Below, in pieces: positions 49,801 to 62,304 of a DNA stretch of 64,000 nucleotides. The DNA lies in assembly GCF_901709675.1 (NCBI RefSeq), contig NC_051098.1, positions 8,495,000-8,558,999 of the forward strand, read 5' to 3'. The notes under the pieces are model-generated. The model worked only from the letters and a program-made list of their open reading frames with translations. It did not search any database and had not been told where the DNA came from. This DNA is from Syngnathus acus (taxonomy: Eukaryota; Chordata; Actinopteri; Syngnathiformes; Syngnathidae). Each line of letters opens with the position of its first letter. The stretch's first letter is position 1. A program made the position numbers and the translations under genes.

Positions 49801-50435
49801 GGTAATCTTAATACTTGACGGCAGTGTGCTACACAAAAGCCTGAAAAAGAGGTACATGATGAGGGAAGGGACAAAATTAAACGGCAGAGTACTCGCAAAA
49901 CCTTGAGAAATGATCGCAGAAAGAGGAAAAGCACGACGGGCTTGTACATTACACAATCCTGAAAACGAAGCATAGTTTCATAGTGTGACGAAAGGCAGAA
50001 AAAGCAGCAGTGTGAGCAGAGTGAGAGGAGTGACAGCAGAGTGTGACACATAAGCCTGAAAAAAGTACCACGGAGACAGAAAAGTAAAAAAAAAAAAAGA
50101 CTAGAATGTGCTACACAAAAGCCAAAAAGGAAAGCGCGGAATGAGACCATGCAAGTTACGGGATCTTAAAAAAAGATGAACAAATTTGAAGTGTCCCCAA
50201 AACAATCTGGAAAAACAAGCACGCTTGGGAGCAACATGGGAGCAGCTTACAACATAAAACATCAGGAAAAGCAGCAGACTGACAGTGCACCACAAATGGG
50301 CTATCACGTAGGCTCACCTTTGGGATCGTCCCTGACCACCAGCAGACCGTTCCGACAGACCACCTTCCCCGTGGCTACGTCCACGAACACCAGTGACGGG
50401 ATGCTGGTCACCTTGTACTTGTTCCACAGTTTCAT
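43807..50435 (-). CDS. nxn: Nucleoredoxin (NXN), last seven exons
   Basis: Nucleoredoxin is a thioredoxin-family oxidoreductase. It binds Dishevelled and restrains Wnt signalling in a redox-dependent way. Coding exons in view are complement(43807-43989, 44901-45025, 45514-45693, 46952-47058, 47132-47232, 47663-47796, 50318-50435), giving the C-terminal 315 residues. Human NXN has 435, so about 115 residues encoded by exon 1 are missing and must lie beyond 64000. Exon 2 opens at MKLWNKYKVTSIPSL, the second part of a thioredoxin-like unit. The active-site W|CPPC spans the junction of exons 3 and 4, with the intron exactly between W and C. Later landmarks are FVSADRSEESFQQYF, GIPTLILLDTEGHVITRQGR and the C-terminal thioredoxin-like domain ending ADKLKPDPI. 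Exon 2 begins with an internal ATG codon, which is not taken as a start. Confidence 0.95.
46384..46757. mobile_element. Non-autonomous hAT-type element
   Basis: It lies in nxn between exons 5 and 6. The 5' end CAGGGATGTCAAACTC and the inverted 3' end CACAGGTGTCAAAGCC form imperfect terminal repeats. Internal phrases (GGGCCACATCGTAGTCAT, GACGGGCCGTATCTGGCCCC) are those of a very common fish family. Both flanks contain GCTAT, a likely remnant of the target-site duplication. It is 374 bp with no coding capacity. Confidence 0.75.
47797..50317. other. nxn intron 2, possible conserved non-coding sequence
   Basis: No exon is supported. Around 48570-48790 the composition changes to a mixed, repeat-free sequence with TTTATGAG and TCATTAGG homeobox-like words. 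This is how many conserved vertebrate enhancers look, but that is a guess without comparison. The remainder is AT-rich, without named repeats. Confidence 0.35.
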
Positions 50436-53189
50436 CTGCAAACACACCAAAGGGGGAAAAAATACTGTCTTCCATTTTTAAACACACAGCTCAGCGTTTT
50501 CTGCCCTCAAACCACTCGGACACAAGACAGAGAGCAGAGACAATAGCTCTCAGAGTGAGAGTCCCTCCAGGAGATGATAAGCGAGAACAATCCCATGCCG
50601 TATTGATCCACTGCCACCTCCACAAGCATCATTTCATTGGATGCTATTACGACCAAAGCGATAAATACAGCATCATGTCTCCAAAGGAAAATCAATTCTA
50701 AAGAAAACAATGACAGCTAGATGAAATATACTTTTGTCATCTACAAAATGTCACTTCACTTATACAAATGACTGCTTCCGTCAAGGCCATAGCAATACGA
50801 TGAACATTTGATTGTTAAGCTTAAGCTTTCAGGCAGACCTCGATGAAATCCACATTTATAGTTGTTGTGGCGCCGCATGTTGAGACGATTAAATTCCTAG
50901 CGATGACAATTTCTTTCACCACAAAAGGGAACAGTTTTAAGTCAGAAGCAAAGAGACTGCACAAGGACAGGGAGCTGATAAAAAGGCAGCTAAAAGCTAA
51001 AGCTTTGCCGGACTAACTTTCTCCCCCACACAGACTGTTAATGCAATTGCAAAATTTGCAAACATAAGAGTATACATCAAGTTTATGATCATTTTATACT
51101 TACTAAGTTTTGTTAAACAGGTAATAAATGAATCTATTCTGTATTATAACAAATAATCAGACTTATTGAACATAAATGTTTTGGTTTTGCAGGCTAGGCT
51201 TACTCTAAAATGAGAATTAATATGAAAGTCAATTTATCTGTACTTCAATTATAGATGTTAACTTAGTGCTAGTCAAGACTGTAACGTTCAATTTTTAAGT
51301 GTTACCTCTAACAATTCCCCCAAATTCCGCCAATCAAGCCCATTGTAATCTTTTTCATTTGAAAATTGCATTCTACTACACTTTGATGTCGATTGGAATT
51401 TGATTTATTGTTCAGCTCCAATGTATAGCTCCGCTCCCCACTCCTGCTCACCCCTTAAATAGGCCGGACACAAAAATGGCTCGTCACGGTTACAAAAGGG
51501 AGGATCGGCCCGACACCTCTTCTGCTAGCGCGTGCTACCACTTCAGATCCTAGCCGCTGGCCTCCCCAGGGACAGATACAATGTTTAACCTTTTGGAACT
51601 CCATCTCATCACGTTCTTCACTTGTCATCTTCTTGAAGCATGCCGTCGATCCGAGCGCTATCATGCAGGGGATTTCCCCACTCTCTCTGCGTCTTTGATT
51701 AATCCCGCTCATTTGACTGGGCGGGAAAGCGGCGATTGCATTTTTCAATGATGATGACTCCCCTCTTCCCCCCATCCCCTGTCTCGCCACCTTTACCATT
51801 GCTCCTGTTGCCACGGCAACCCCCTCCAACACCCCTCAGTGCCAAAAGAGCGTGTATTGTGTGCGCTCCCCCCGCTTAATAATTCAGTGATAAATTAATG
51901 GTTTTGTAACGGGAAACAGGTGCTAGAATGTCAGGGTGCTTGGGGGGGAAAAATGGAGGTGCACCACCTCCGTGCAGCCTTGTGTGCAGGCACAAAAGCA
52001 ACCTGATTGAATAGAGGCGCTAAACTTTGCTTTTGTATAGAGACCACTTTTAATGGAGTTTAAAAAAAAGGGCAAGGGGGGAGGAATAAAAGAGTACAAA
52101 AGCTCTCAGCGGCCATGTGCTGCATTGTGAGGCAACCTGCAGTCACAACGGCAGCGGGTTTAATATTCTTTGCGCTTATCTGCTCTTTGTTCCTCAGTTT
52201 GATCACAAAGAGCATGAAAAGGGTTACATGCACAGTAATGTGGAAACTATTTGAAACGGACCAGTGGGGAGGGTGGAGGTGCGCGGGACCGAGGGCTCTG
52301 TGAGAAGTAAGATTGGTAGATAGTGTTTGAGTCGGTTTTGGGGTTTCAAACTAAAGATATGTTTTCTCAAGGTCAATACTGATTATAGGCGACCCCCGCA
52401 TAGTCGCAGATGTGTCGGTGAGCAGATTTCGTGTTTGTCCACATTACCTATCTCCACTCCCTTGTCTGCAAAATTGTAACAGTTGAAAAGAAAAAAAAAT
52501 CAAAAGCTATATTTGGTTAATTACATCAAGTGATTAAAATTGTCCTTAGATGATAGAAATAAGGCCTGCTGAAACTGACCCACGGTTTGAGTTTTGTCTG
52601 GACCAGCTGGAGGCTCTCCATGTATTACTTCAGGCCCGAGTGTGGTGGGCCAACCCGTGGCTTGGAAAGCCAGATGCATTCTTTGTCTGCCGGCAGTAAC
52701 ACGAGCAGATAACACGTAAAAGGCTGAAAAGAAAAGCAGTTGGTGTAAAAACCTAACGTGGCCTCGTTTATGCCTTCATGACAATTTAATAATCGCACAA
52801 AACACATTAATGAGCTTCATTTGCACGGTTTGCCGCTCAATTAGGCGCAGTCAGCATTCATTTCAGGCACACGCATCTTTACACACACACACACACGCAC
52901 GCACACACACACGGGAGACTCCACAAGAAGAGGGTGGGGGTGGGTTGGAAAGCTTCCATGCCATGACCTCCATTTGACCCTGAATCTTAAGCCCCCCAGT
53001 TCCTCCTCCTCCTCGCATGCTCTCGACATCACAACACATGAATATTGATGTCACTTTAAAAGGCGAACATTTCACACGCTTTTAGCAGCCTTTTGAGCTG
53101 AATTGCGGCAGCGAGCGATCATTTGAAAAATGAAAATTAATTTACAGTTGCAACGATTGACGGACACATTTAATTATGAGGCTAGACTA

Positions 53190-54170
53190 GAGGGTTTCAA
53201 GACTTTGAAAGGCTTGGTTTTGAACTCAGAATTTCAAATTAAGGTTTGAATAAAGGTTATGGTTTTAAATTAGGGTTTTAAACTTGTCTTAGGGTTTCAT
53301 ATTGCACCGTTTCAGAGAATTTCAGCTTAATTTAGGCTTTCAAATTAGGGTTTCAATTTAAGATTCAAGATTCAAGAGTTTTTATTCGCCATGTTTGAGC
53401 GTGCCAAACAAGGAATTTGACTTCGGTAAATCACAGCCTCTGTTCAACATTTAGGTGACTAACAACACTCAGGACATGTGAAAAATGGCAAATATTCTCA
53501 AACATGCCCTGATCTTAAACTCCCAAGAGGGCAAGGAAAAACTCAAAACTCCAGCTAGGGGAAATGAGAAACCTTGAGAAGAGACCACAGATGGGAGGGT
53601 CCGGTCCCTCTTCCAGGATGACCAGGCTGCAATGAATGCAGAGGACACACTTTAGGGTTTAAAGTCAGGGTTACGGGTTCATTAAGGCTTCAAGATATGG
53701 GTACAACTGATTTAGGGTTTCAAATTAGGGGTTCAACTCTGCATTAGGGTTTTAAACAAGGACTAGTTTTTTAAAGATATGGTTTCAAGCCAGATTTAGA
53801 TATTAAAATTAGGGTTTGAAGACAGGAATTGGGTATCAAGACAAGATAGGGTTTTTAATTAGGGTTTCAATTGATGCAGTGTTATGATTTTGAATTTGGA
53901 TTATAAAACAAAGTATCAAACGAGGATTAAGGGTTCAAGTTAGGCTTTCAAGTCACTGTGATCTTGTCAAATTGAGATTTCAAGACAAAATTGGGGGGTT
54001 TAAAATAGGGTTTCAAGACAGGACTGAGGTTTGAATTTCAAATTAAGCTAGGGAGTTCAGGCTGTGTTATGGTTTCTAACAAGGACTGGGATTCAAAAGC
54101 AGGGTTAGACCTTTCAAGCAATCATTAAATTTTCAAATCAGGGTTTCAAGCCAGTATTAAACAAAGCATA
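53190..54170 (+). repeat. Degenerate TTAGGGTTTCAAA-type tandem array
   Basis: Units such as ATTAGGGTTTCAAATTAGG, GATTTAGGGTTTCAAA and GGACTAGTTTTTTAAAGATA repeat irregularly, with a spacing of roughly 20-30 bp. The array is interrupted at about 53360-53650 by an unrelated insertion. Similar units reappear at 54615-54690. Confidence 0.6.
53360..53650. mobile_element. Insertion inside the TTAGGG-like array
   Basis: The sequence switches at AAGATTCAAGATTCAAGAG to TTTTTATTCGCCATGTTTGA and runs to about GCAATGAATGCAGAGGACAC. Its phrases (AAACTCCCAAGAGGGCAAGG, GAGACCACAGATGGGAGGG) are ones I associate with a common fish interspersed element. The class is not assigned. Confidence 0.5.
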
Positions 54171-54928
54171 TTTTCCACAAACAGCTGATACATTATGAAA
54201 TAGATGTCATATTGGTAACCCACTTTTTGTCCTCTTCCCATAGTGGACCTCGCCTCATAAATCACAGTGACACAGTTCTCTGCTTGTCATAAAAAAAGAG
54301 CACACAGAGAGCTCCAAGGCTTAGTATGTCAACCTGCATTCAAACCTACTTTATTTATAGGCATGTCACATTGCTTTGCTTTTCCACTCACAATGCAGGC
54401 GGGCTATCCTTTTGTTAGGGCCAGGATGTTAGCTGTGTGTGCATTACCAGGGCCCGGTAACATCACGGCATCAAGTGACATGTTATGCCCGCTCGTTCAG
54501 CCCTTTCCTCCCCTTGTTAAACCCTCACATCTGTTTGCCTCCTGCATGCCTGTTTCCACGTTCAGCCCACCTCATGCATCGCCTTCCAAAGACTCAATGA
54601 AGTGCGGCTTCAATAGCGTTTCAAACAAGGGTTAAGGGTTCAAGTTAGAATTTTAATCTTGGGTTAGGGTTCCAAATTAGGGGTTTGCTTCTGACAGGCG
54701 GCACACGCTAGAATGTTGGTTGAAGTTGTCAATGTGGTGGTGATGAGGGATACTGTGCTGCATGCACATGAAAGGATTTCCTTCACTTACTATGTACAGG
54801 AGTATAATTGGGCTCCATGAGCGAAAATACAATCCATGCTTTTAATCCCTCTAAGAGGGCTTGCATGTCCTTCATTCAAAACCCTTTTTTCTAAGATTAC
54901 GGCCAAAAGATTCTTTTTCAGTCCATAG

Positions 54929-54952
54929 GTGTGTGTGTGTGTGTGTGTGTGT
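54929..54952. repeat. (GT)n microsatellite
   Basis: Twelve GT units lie in nxn intron 1. Confidence 0.9.
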
Positions 54953-57611
54953 TATTTTTGCAAATTTTTTACTAATATGAAGCGTCAAAAACGGCCTGCT
55001 CTCTTTGACAATACAATATTAATAACTAAACAAACAAGCAGTTTTTTGTGATGGTTTTGGAATTCTGCTTGAGTCTACAATGTTGGGTCACAATTGTTTC
55101 ATAAACCTTTACTCCTGGTTAAGTGACATGGGTGGGTGTTATTTTACTATTATTTTTTTTTTATAAATGACCAATCTTAAGTGTTGAAAATGTTTTGCTC
55201 TCTTCGGAAAAAGCACGTTTGGAAAGCACATTACTTTTTAAGCATGTAGTCATAATTAAATGCAACAAAATAAAAATGACCCTAGTGTCTAATCGGTGAA
55301 AAATAATTCATATTTTCCAGGCGAAGTGGTCAGGGAAAAAAAACTAACTTTCCAAAGTAGGCAATAGCATTAAAGTGAGGAATGCTCTGCTTAAGAGGAA
55401 GTTAAGGAGGCCGACTGACCCAACGTGACTCGTGGTAGGTCACAAATGAGTTGTAAAACAACAGAAAATGAAATGAAAGGCATTGGTAAAAAAAGATAAC
55501 CAACAAAGAAGAAATAAGAATAAACAATGACCATCGGAAGCATATTTCCCTTTTTGTTTTTCTTGAGGGTGCCCACAAAGAGGACGTGCACGGTCTGTGG
55601 CAGCCCGGAATGTTCTGAGGCTTTACTCACTATAAATAACGAGGCACAAGCCAGACACGCACACAAAAAAAGCATTTGGGCTCGCTGCATGAGTTCACAA
55701 AGGACTTGTGCCACCAAGGTAGCTATCAGCATAAGAGCTGGAGCTATGGCCCCCGATTTGCATCATGTATGATGATTACAACAACTTTTTATACGTCACT
55801 AGCCATGTATTATGTATTATTTCAAAATAGACACAGTTAGACTTTAGGTCACAGTATTTATAATTTGTCCTTCAACACTATTTTGTTTTTTTACAACATG
55901 ATTTTTAGCTTTTTTTATTTTACTTTAGTCCATCAGTCATCGCTAAAAGCAGGCTGCTAAGAATAACAAGCGAGTGGCTACTCTCCATGTGTTTTATAAC
56001 ATTCATATATCGACTTTATGGACACATTAATGGCGCTGCTCCATATTTCCATGTCAATTCGAAATGAAGAGTGATTTATTTTTTGGAAATAGTGACAACT
56101 CGGCGGCAAGGATGCGGTGCTGGCCCTAAAGACATTATGCGGGTAATCAATCTGCCACATAGTAAGCCTTCATCCCTCAGGGCCGAGATAGACATCAGCC
56201 TGCTTTTTATCCATCGGGGCCCAACCAGCGAGGAATGCGTGGTGCTGAACAATAGCCAGTCACACTGCCTCTGAATAATTCCTGTCGTACGAATGGAAAG
56301 TGAAGGCGAGGGGCGTGAAGTCCTATTTGTCCCAATGTGGAAAATTGGATTGTGCTCGCAAAATGTGACCCACTTTTTCTTGCTCCATACAAAGAAGGAA
56401 GTACATCCATGTGGTTGGCTCATTTGACCAAAGATTCTTCAACACGGCATGACCTGCTCGCCAATTAACCTCAGAAGCATGCATGTCATTATTCACGATT
56501 ATGTGTATATCGACACAGAGGGTACCATAGTCCGATCAATTAACACAGTACCATACAATAATTACAGTGAGTAAAAAGACTTGGAAGAATGGACAACTGT
56601 GGATGTTACTGTTTCCCAGTAAACAATTGTAAGTATGTTTGTGATTGCCAGGCGGCTCCATGTTTAGTACAATACAAGTGTGTTGGTCCAAAGACCTAGT
56701 GTAGTGCATTCCATGTTTCTGCTCTGTATAAACTCTCCTCAAGTAGCCTGCGGCTCACATAGGCTATTTAATTTTTTTCAGTAAAGAATTGAAGCAACAT
56801 TGATCATGAAGCAGCCGGGTTTGCTGCAGTGTTAGTCAAAGGACTGTGTTCTGAATCATGGACTACAATTTTTGTAATCACAACGAGATAGCTTGATGTT
56901 GGGTATTAGTTTGAGGTTAGACAAGCCTGTAGACTGATCACCGTGTGCGCTCTACGCAACTTCTCCTTAGCCAGCATGCGGTTTATTAACCAAGGTTATT
57001 TTTTGTACTCCCTGTTCGAATTAAGTTTAAACAATTGCATGTTTGTGATCATGAGATAGCACTGTCAGACTGACGGCCTTGTGTACTTCATACCTTCCAT
57101 TTCTTGTGAAAAAATAAAATAGAAAAATGATGTTTCCTGCTAAAAAAAAAAAAAGGTAGAAAGATGATACCAGTACTGAATTCTGTACATGCTAGCATGT
57201 CAAACATCAACTGAATTGTCGATTACGACTTCTCCAATGAGACATTCCGTTGCCGTAGCAACATGAGACCGTAAACAAAGTTGTTCCTCTACAGTCCATT
57301 GTGCTCTTGCTGTAGCCCGCTCGCAGTCATGGTGTTCCAGTGACATTATACAAACGTAGCGGCCAGATGCATAGCGGATCTAATTGGTCGCTGTTCCACA
57401 CTAACAGGATTGACCGCTGCCAGCAGACTGCTGAGTGGCACTCGGTGTAATGCGTACAAGCAGGAACAAGGGCTTTTTTTGCCGGAATACACGTCTCGCC
57501 GGGTAGAAAGAACAGAGCCAAACAAGACAACCGTGTGTTGGGGTCGGTCGGACATAAAGGCCGCCAGAAGGGATCGTCAAGCTAATAATTGCATTTTTAT
57601 CTTTACTTCTT

Positions 57612-57765
57612 AATCCAGGGATCTTCAAACTTTTTCTTGCAAGGGCCATATATGGGATTTTTTTTAGTTTATTTGACAGGGACAGTGTACATCAATGAAC
57701 ATTTCTGTAGATGCACCAGAATTAGCCAAGGGCTATAATTTAAAGAAAGCGAAGGCGGCCCACAT
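57612..57765. mobile_element. Nested transposon remnants
   Basis: CAGGGATCTTCAAACTTTTT then CTTGCAAGGGCCATATATGG begins like a hAT-type end. At about 57665 it switches to AGTTTATTTGACAGGGACAG and GTGTACATCAATGAACATT, the words of a different common fish element. GGCGGCCCACATTAA near 57753 may resume the first. Confidence 0.45.
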
Positions 57766-59420
57766 TAACATTCTTCACCTGATACGTCAACGTTGTTAAA
57801 ATATGCAAGTCGAAATATTGTTGTTATATTAAATATTAAATTTGTTGCCACACATTCTTGTTCAATATTCCTATTAAGAAAGATACAGAACAGAATACAG
57901 AACGGTCTTCAAGGTAGCTTCTGTCACACTTCTATTAAACGTCAAGTCGGAAAATTGAAAAGAGAAAAGTGCTTAATGTCATACAGGGCCGACAGAGATA
58001 ACAGGGTAATGAGCCTTGAGCTGCTTCTCGCACACATTATGATACGAGCTCAGATTGCAGCCTGCTCTGGTAAATTTCCACACTGAAGTCAATCTCTGCA
58101 TTGATGCTCAATAAAGAGCCCCCACCTCTCCCCTGGGGGGTCTTTCTTTCAGCATGGTGGGATCTTGATGAGGCGCTCCGGGAGAGCAGCATTCCGCAAC
58201 AATGCGCTCACAGCCACAAACACACGCACACACACTTCCTGCCAGACGTCACCTGGAAAAAGCACAAATGCTCATCTTGCTGCCACTTCCTCCTTTCGAC
58301 TAATGATTAAACTCCCCCTAAGCACTGACTTGTTTCAAGTGGATCACTACACCATGTTCTGCTCAGAATGAAGCAGAGCAGATGTCCTGAAAGCAGAGCA
58401 AGAACAAAAAGCAGGGTCACCACATTCAACCATTTATACCCCCTCCTCACGTGAGCTACAATTACCATTTTGCCCTAAAGGCAGTTTCATCACATTTGGT
58501 CATCATCTTGGTAGACCATCCAGGAATTTGATTTTGTTGTTTTACACGACATGAAACTTAGTATAGTTGTGTCTATTGTGAGAACACTCACAAAAAACTC
58601 AAATTCTGTCATTTACAAAAGTCCTTCAAACACTGAGTTGATGTAAAGAACCTGATTGAACAACATTTGATCCTCGTAGAGTAAAAACTTGAGTGGCACA
58701 GTACGAATATTTGCGTTTTCATCATAGCACTGGTTCTGAGCTTAGTAGAAATTTTTAAAAATTTGACAATTGAAAATTCAGTCCCGAAAGGCGAGTTTCA
58801 CTTAGCTACATGAAGTTTGACATGCATGTCTATTATGATTCATGAGCAGACCCACAAAGCTGGAAGTCAATCAACTGTGTCCATTTCAGGGTAAGTTTGG
58901 CCGTTTTCTGGTGGCCTAGATATTTGATTTGCTAAAAACTGTGAATGGCAGGCAATTGGACAATGTCAAATTGAGAGAAATTTGCGATTTTGTCATTGCG
59001 CATGGGTGAATCATGGCGAAGGAGTTTGACGACTCTGCGATAAAACACAATTCTAACAAGTCAACTCCACAAGGCTTGACCAAATGTTGAGGTTACTGAA
59101 TGAATTTGCTTCGGTTCTCATGGGTCACTGATGACAACACAGTGGAGCAACGGGGGTAAAGAGCGCTAAGTAAAAGAGTGGTATAATGAGGATTATGAGG
59201 CTCTTTTGTGGGACACTGAGAAAAAGTTCAGGAGTGCTATTCAGTCTAAATGGAAACATGCCCACGAACTAAAACACTACAAAAGGTAAAACGGCAATAT
59301 AAGCTCACTTCTAAACTGTTGGCAAGAGTCAAAACGAAGAAGATGGCTTTTTCTGCCGTCCGTGGACTAGGAATGCTAAAAACAATGCTAACAACACAGC
59401 AATGTGTTTCTTTTTGAGTA

Positions 59421-59596
59421 TACCGTAATTTTCGGACTATAAGTCGCGTTTTTTTTTCATAGTTTGGGTGGGGGGGCGACTTATACTCAGGAGCGATTTA
59501 TATACATATATATGTTTTTTTTTTTCACTTTTTTGGGCATTTTATGGCTGGTGCGACTTATACTCCGGTGCGACTTATAGTCCGAAAATTACGGTA
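59421..59596. mobile_element. MITE with perfect 27-bp terminal inverted repeats
   Basis: The left end (59421-59447, beginning TACCGTAATTTTCGGACTAT) and the right end (59570-59596) are exact inverted copies. TA at the outer edge of each end could be the target duplication of a Tc1/mariner-like mover. Inside, GCGACTTATACT-type words repeat three times as sub-terminal repeats. It is 176 bp with no coding capacity. Identical ends suggest a recent insertion. Confidence 0.85.
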
Positions 59597-61834
59597 GTTC
59601 CTCTACTTTAGCCATTTACTACGACAAACATTTGCCTTGCTCGTACTAGAACAACCGACGTTGCCGATGGTGTCCCTGCCTTAAATGTGACATTTTTGTT
59701 TTTGGTTAAAGTTAAATGTTAAAATGAATAAAAAAAAGTAATAACTTTCAGATGAGATGAATATTGGTCTAAATCAAGATATAGTTTTAAGTTTGACATA
59801 CAGGGGCAGTCCATCTTTGCACTCAACACTTTTTCTGGTTCATCATCAGTGCAAACAACTGGGCAAACTCCAATTTCCAAGATGGTCGCTCACAAAAACA
59901 AAAGGAGATTCCAAGAAATACAAATTTGCAGAGAACTCAGAGCTTACTTTTAGGACTTGTTCTTTCTTGCTTTTTGCTCTTTCGCCACCTCTGCCAATCA
60001 CACACAAATGAGATGTGAATATGTCAGTGTATGACACAGAAACCTGACCCACTTTGATAGTCCTGTCCTCTTTGTGTCACTAAGAGGAAGCCGAAGAAAC
60101 GACTCTGGGGGTTTGACAAATATTCCGATGGTCTGATTTCATATGACATGGGAATTGCAAATGTTTAAAAATTCTAGGGAAAATCCTGCAAAGTAGCTTT
60201 AATTATGCTCCAAAAAAAAAAAGCTCTCCAAGTCACGACTTTGAAATTCTTTGCACAGACAAAAGAGACAGCTGCATCTCAACGCAGTCGACTAAACGGG
60301 CATGCGGCAGCAATTATATCCAGCATCCGCTTACAGCTGCCCGCCACACACACAAAAGACCAGGATGTCGCTTCTCAGTTGTCAGCTCGACTGTGTGCCA
60401 CTGGCGTTATACTGTGCCGGCCATCATCCGAAACACTTCACAAACAACAAATGCTAGCGTGTTTCCCTGCGGGATGTGTAAAGATAGCATCTTAGATATC
60501 AAATGTTCATTGTTACCGGTCCTTTGTTGTTATAAATGTGGAATGGTTACACAAAAGCAGTATAAAAGATCTCTGAGGGTTTCATTATTTAATCAGATCC
60601 TTTTGCTGGTAATTATTTGACAATATAGCGCAGTCATATGGAAGCTACAAAGCAACAAAATCGATTAATCTTTATGTATGTCAAATTTTGACTCAAAATC
60701 TGTACGACTAATGTTGAGCAAATTTTATTCAAGTCCTTAAATTACCTCTGAGCTATGTCCAGAATATTAAAACAATAATCTTAATCTGTGTTAAATCCAT
60801 TCACAATTTCCACAAATCAAAAGTTAATCAATCCATTCGTTCGGACCCAATGTCTTTTTGCCTTGATGCTGGTTCCGTACAAACATAGAAATGTAAAAAT
60901 GAAATAGAGTTGTTTACGTATGTATTTAGATAGTGTGGACTAAGTAAATCTAAATAAACATCCTGAACATCAAAAATCAGATTACAGGGTAAAAGATCTT
61001 TTTCATCCATGCACTTCAGAGAACAAATACAAAAGGTAAAAGAGTAAACCATGCGACTCTTCTGGCTTTCAGCTCCGCCTGATTAAAAATATTGGGCTTG
61101 GTTTCATAGTCAAAAGCAACTCAAAATTCCCATAATGGAAGGGAAAAAAAATGGAATAGCGGAGCTTGAAGATCAACTGACCAAATGTGTTTCGCAGATG
61201 CCAGAAAGTTGGCATGGGCTAATATTTCATGAAAAAGCAGGGTCTGCCGCTGTCTGATCTGCTACCTCGGCACACACATCAGTGAACACACACTATATTT
61301 TGCTGGGATAACATCCTGCACTTTCAAGGCCACTGCCAAACGACCGTGTTTACCTTGGCTCGAAAGTCAAGCGTATAGAACTTTTGTTGAAAAACACAGT
61401 GTGCTACATGGTCCAATCTCTTATCTTTGGGAAATGACAACTTCATAAACATACGCCATCACTTTGCACCACAGGAAGAACCTGTGAAAACATCTTGATG
61501 ATGATAATGATGACGTCTTTCCTCTTCTGCACACCTGAAGCAACAAGGGGATGCGATGAAAACACCTTTAAGTCCCTGTGTCTTTTGGACAGAACTTGCT
61601 GAAGCGGGATTTTGCAATTGTCTAGTTGAACAGTATTGAGCTGTAACAGTCTGAGATGGCAAAAGGAAATCCATTTAAGCATTTAAAACTCATTCACTAC
61701 CACTGACGGCTATAGAAGTCCAAGAAGATCCATTTTAACTGGGCTGTCAGTAAATGAGTATCAACAACGGCCATGTTCTCTCTACTAATACAAATCACAT
61801 TAGTGGAAGACCAAAGTCAGCTTGTAGAACAACT

Positions 61835-61990
61835 AGAGTGCATATAAAAATTCTACACACTCCTTTTTAAATTCCACATTTTGGGTACATAAAAAAATAT
61901 GGTTTCAATGGTTCTAAGTCACACTAATGATGGAAAACTTGCAATGATTTTTTTTTTGTAAAATCACAAAACCCAACAAAATTACAAAAC
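61835..61990. mobile_element. Decayed interspersed repeat
   Basis: GTGCATATAAAAATTCTACA and CACTCCTTTTTAAATTCCAC resemble the start of a common fish DNA element that begins GTGCATGTAAAAAGTCTACA. Only one end is clear. Confidence 0.4.
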
Positions 61991-62071
61991 AAACTGCGTG
62001 CTACTACTCGTGATATACAATTGTACAAGTTAATAGCTAGCGCATCACTTGTACTGGTAATGAACAGATGT

Positions 62072-62304
62072 CTACTAATGCCCCGATACAACTTTTTCAC
62101 TTCCGATACAATATCGATATTGCACCCTAGAGTACTGTCCGATACCGATCTGAAACAATATCAACAGGAATGATTATATGCTTAGTGTATGAGCGGAGTC
62201 TTGAATGCACTGCTTGTATATGAATTCTAACATCAACAGAAACTTTTTTTTTAGGTGAAATTGGACCGATATCAGATATCAATATCAGATCAGGACATTC
62301 CTAG
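62072..62304. mobile_element. Non-autonomous hAT-type element (CCGATAC family)
   Basis: The left end CTACTAATGCCCCGATAC and the inverted right end CTAGGAATGTCCTGATCT are imperfect terminal repeats. Internal GATACAATATCGATATTG and CCGATATCAGATATCAATA are the hallmark of a common fish family. It is 233 bp with no coding capacity. Confidence 0.65.

Noticed and set aside
53190-54170. Interpretation as an interstitial telomere
   Set aside because: There are no runs of exact TTAGGG tandems. The words are separated by TTTCAAA-like sequence.
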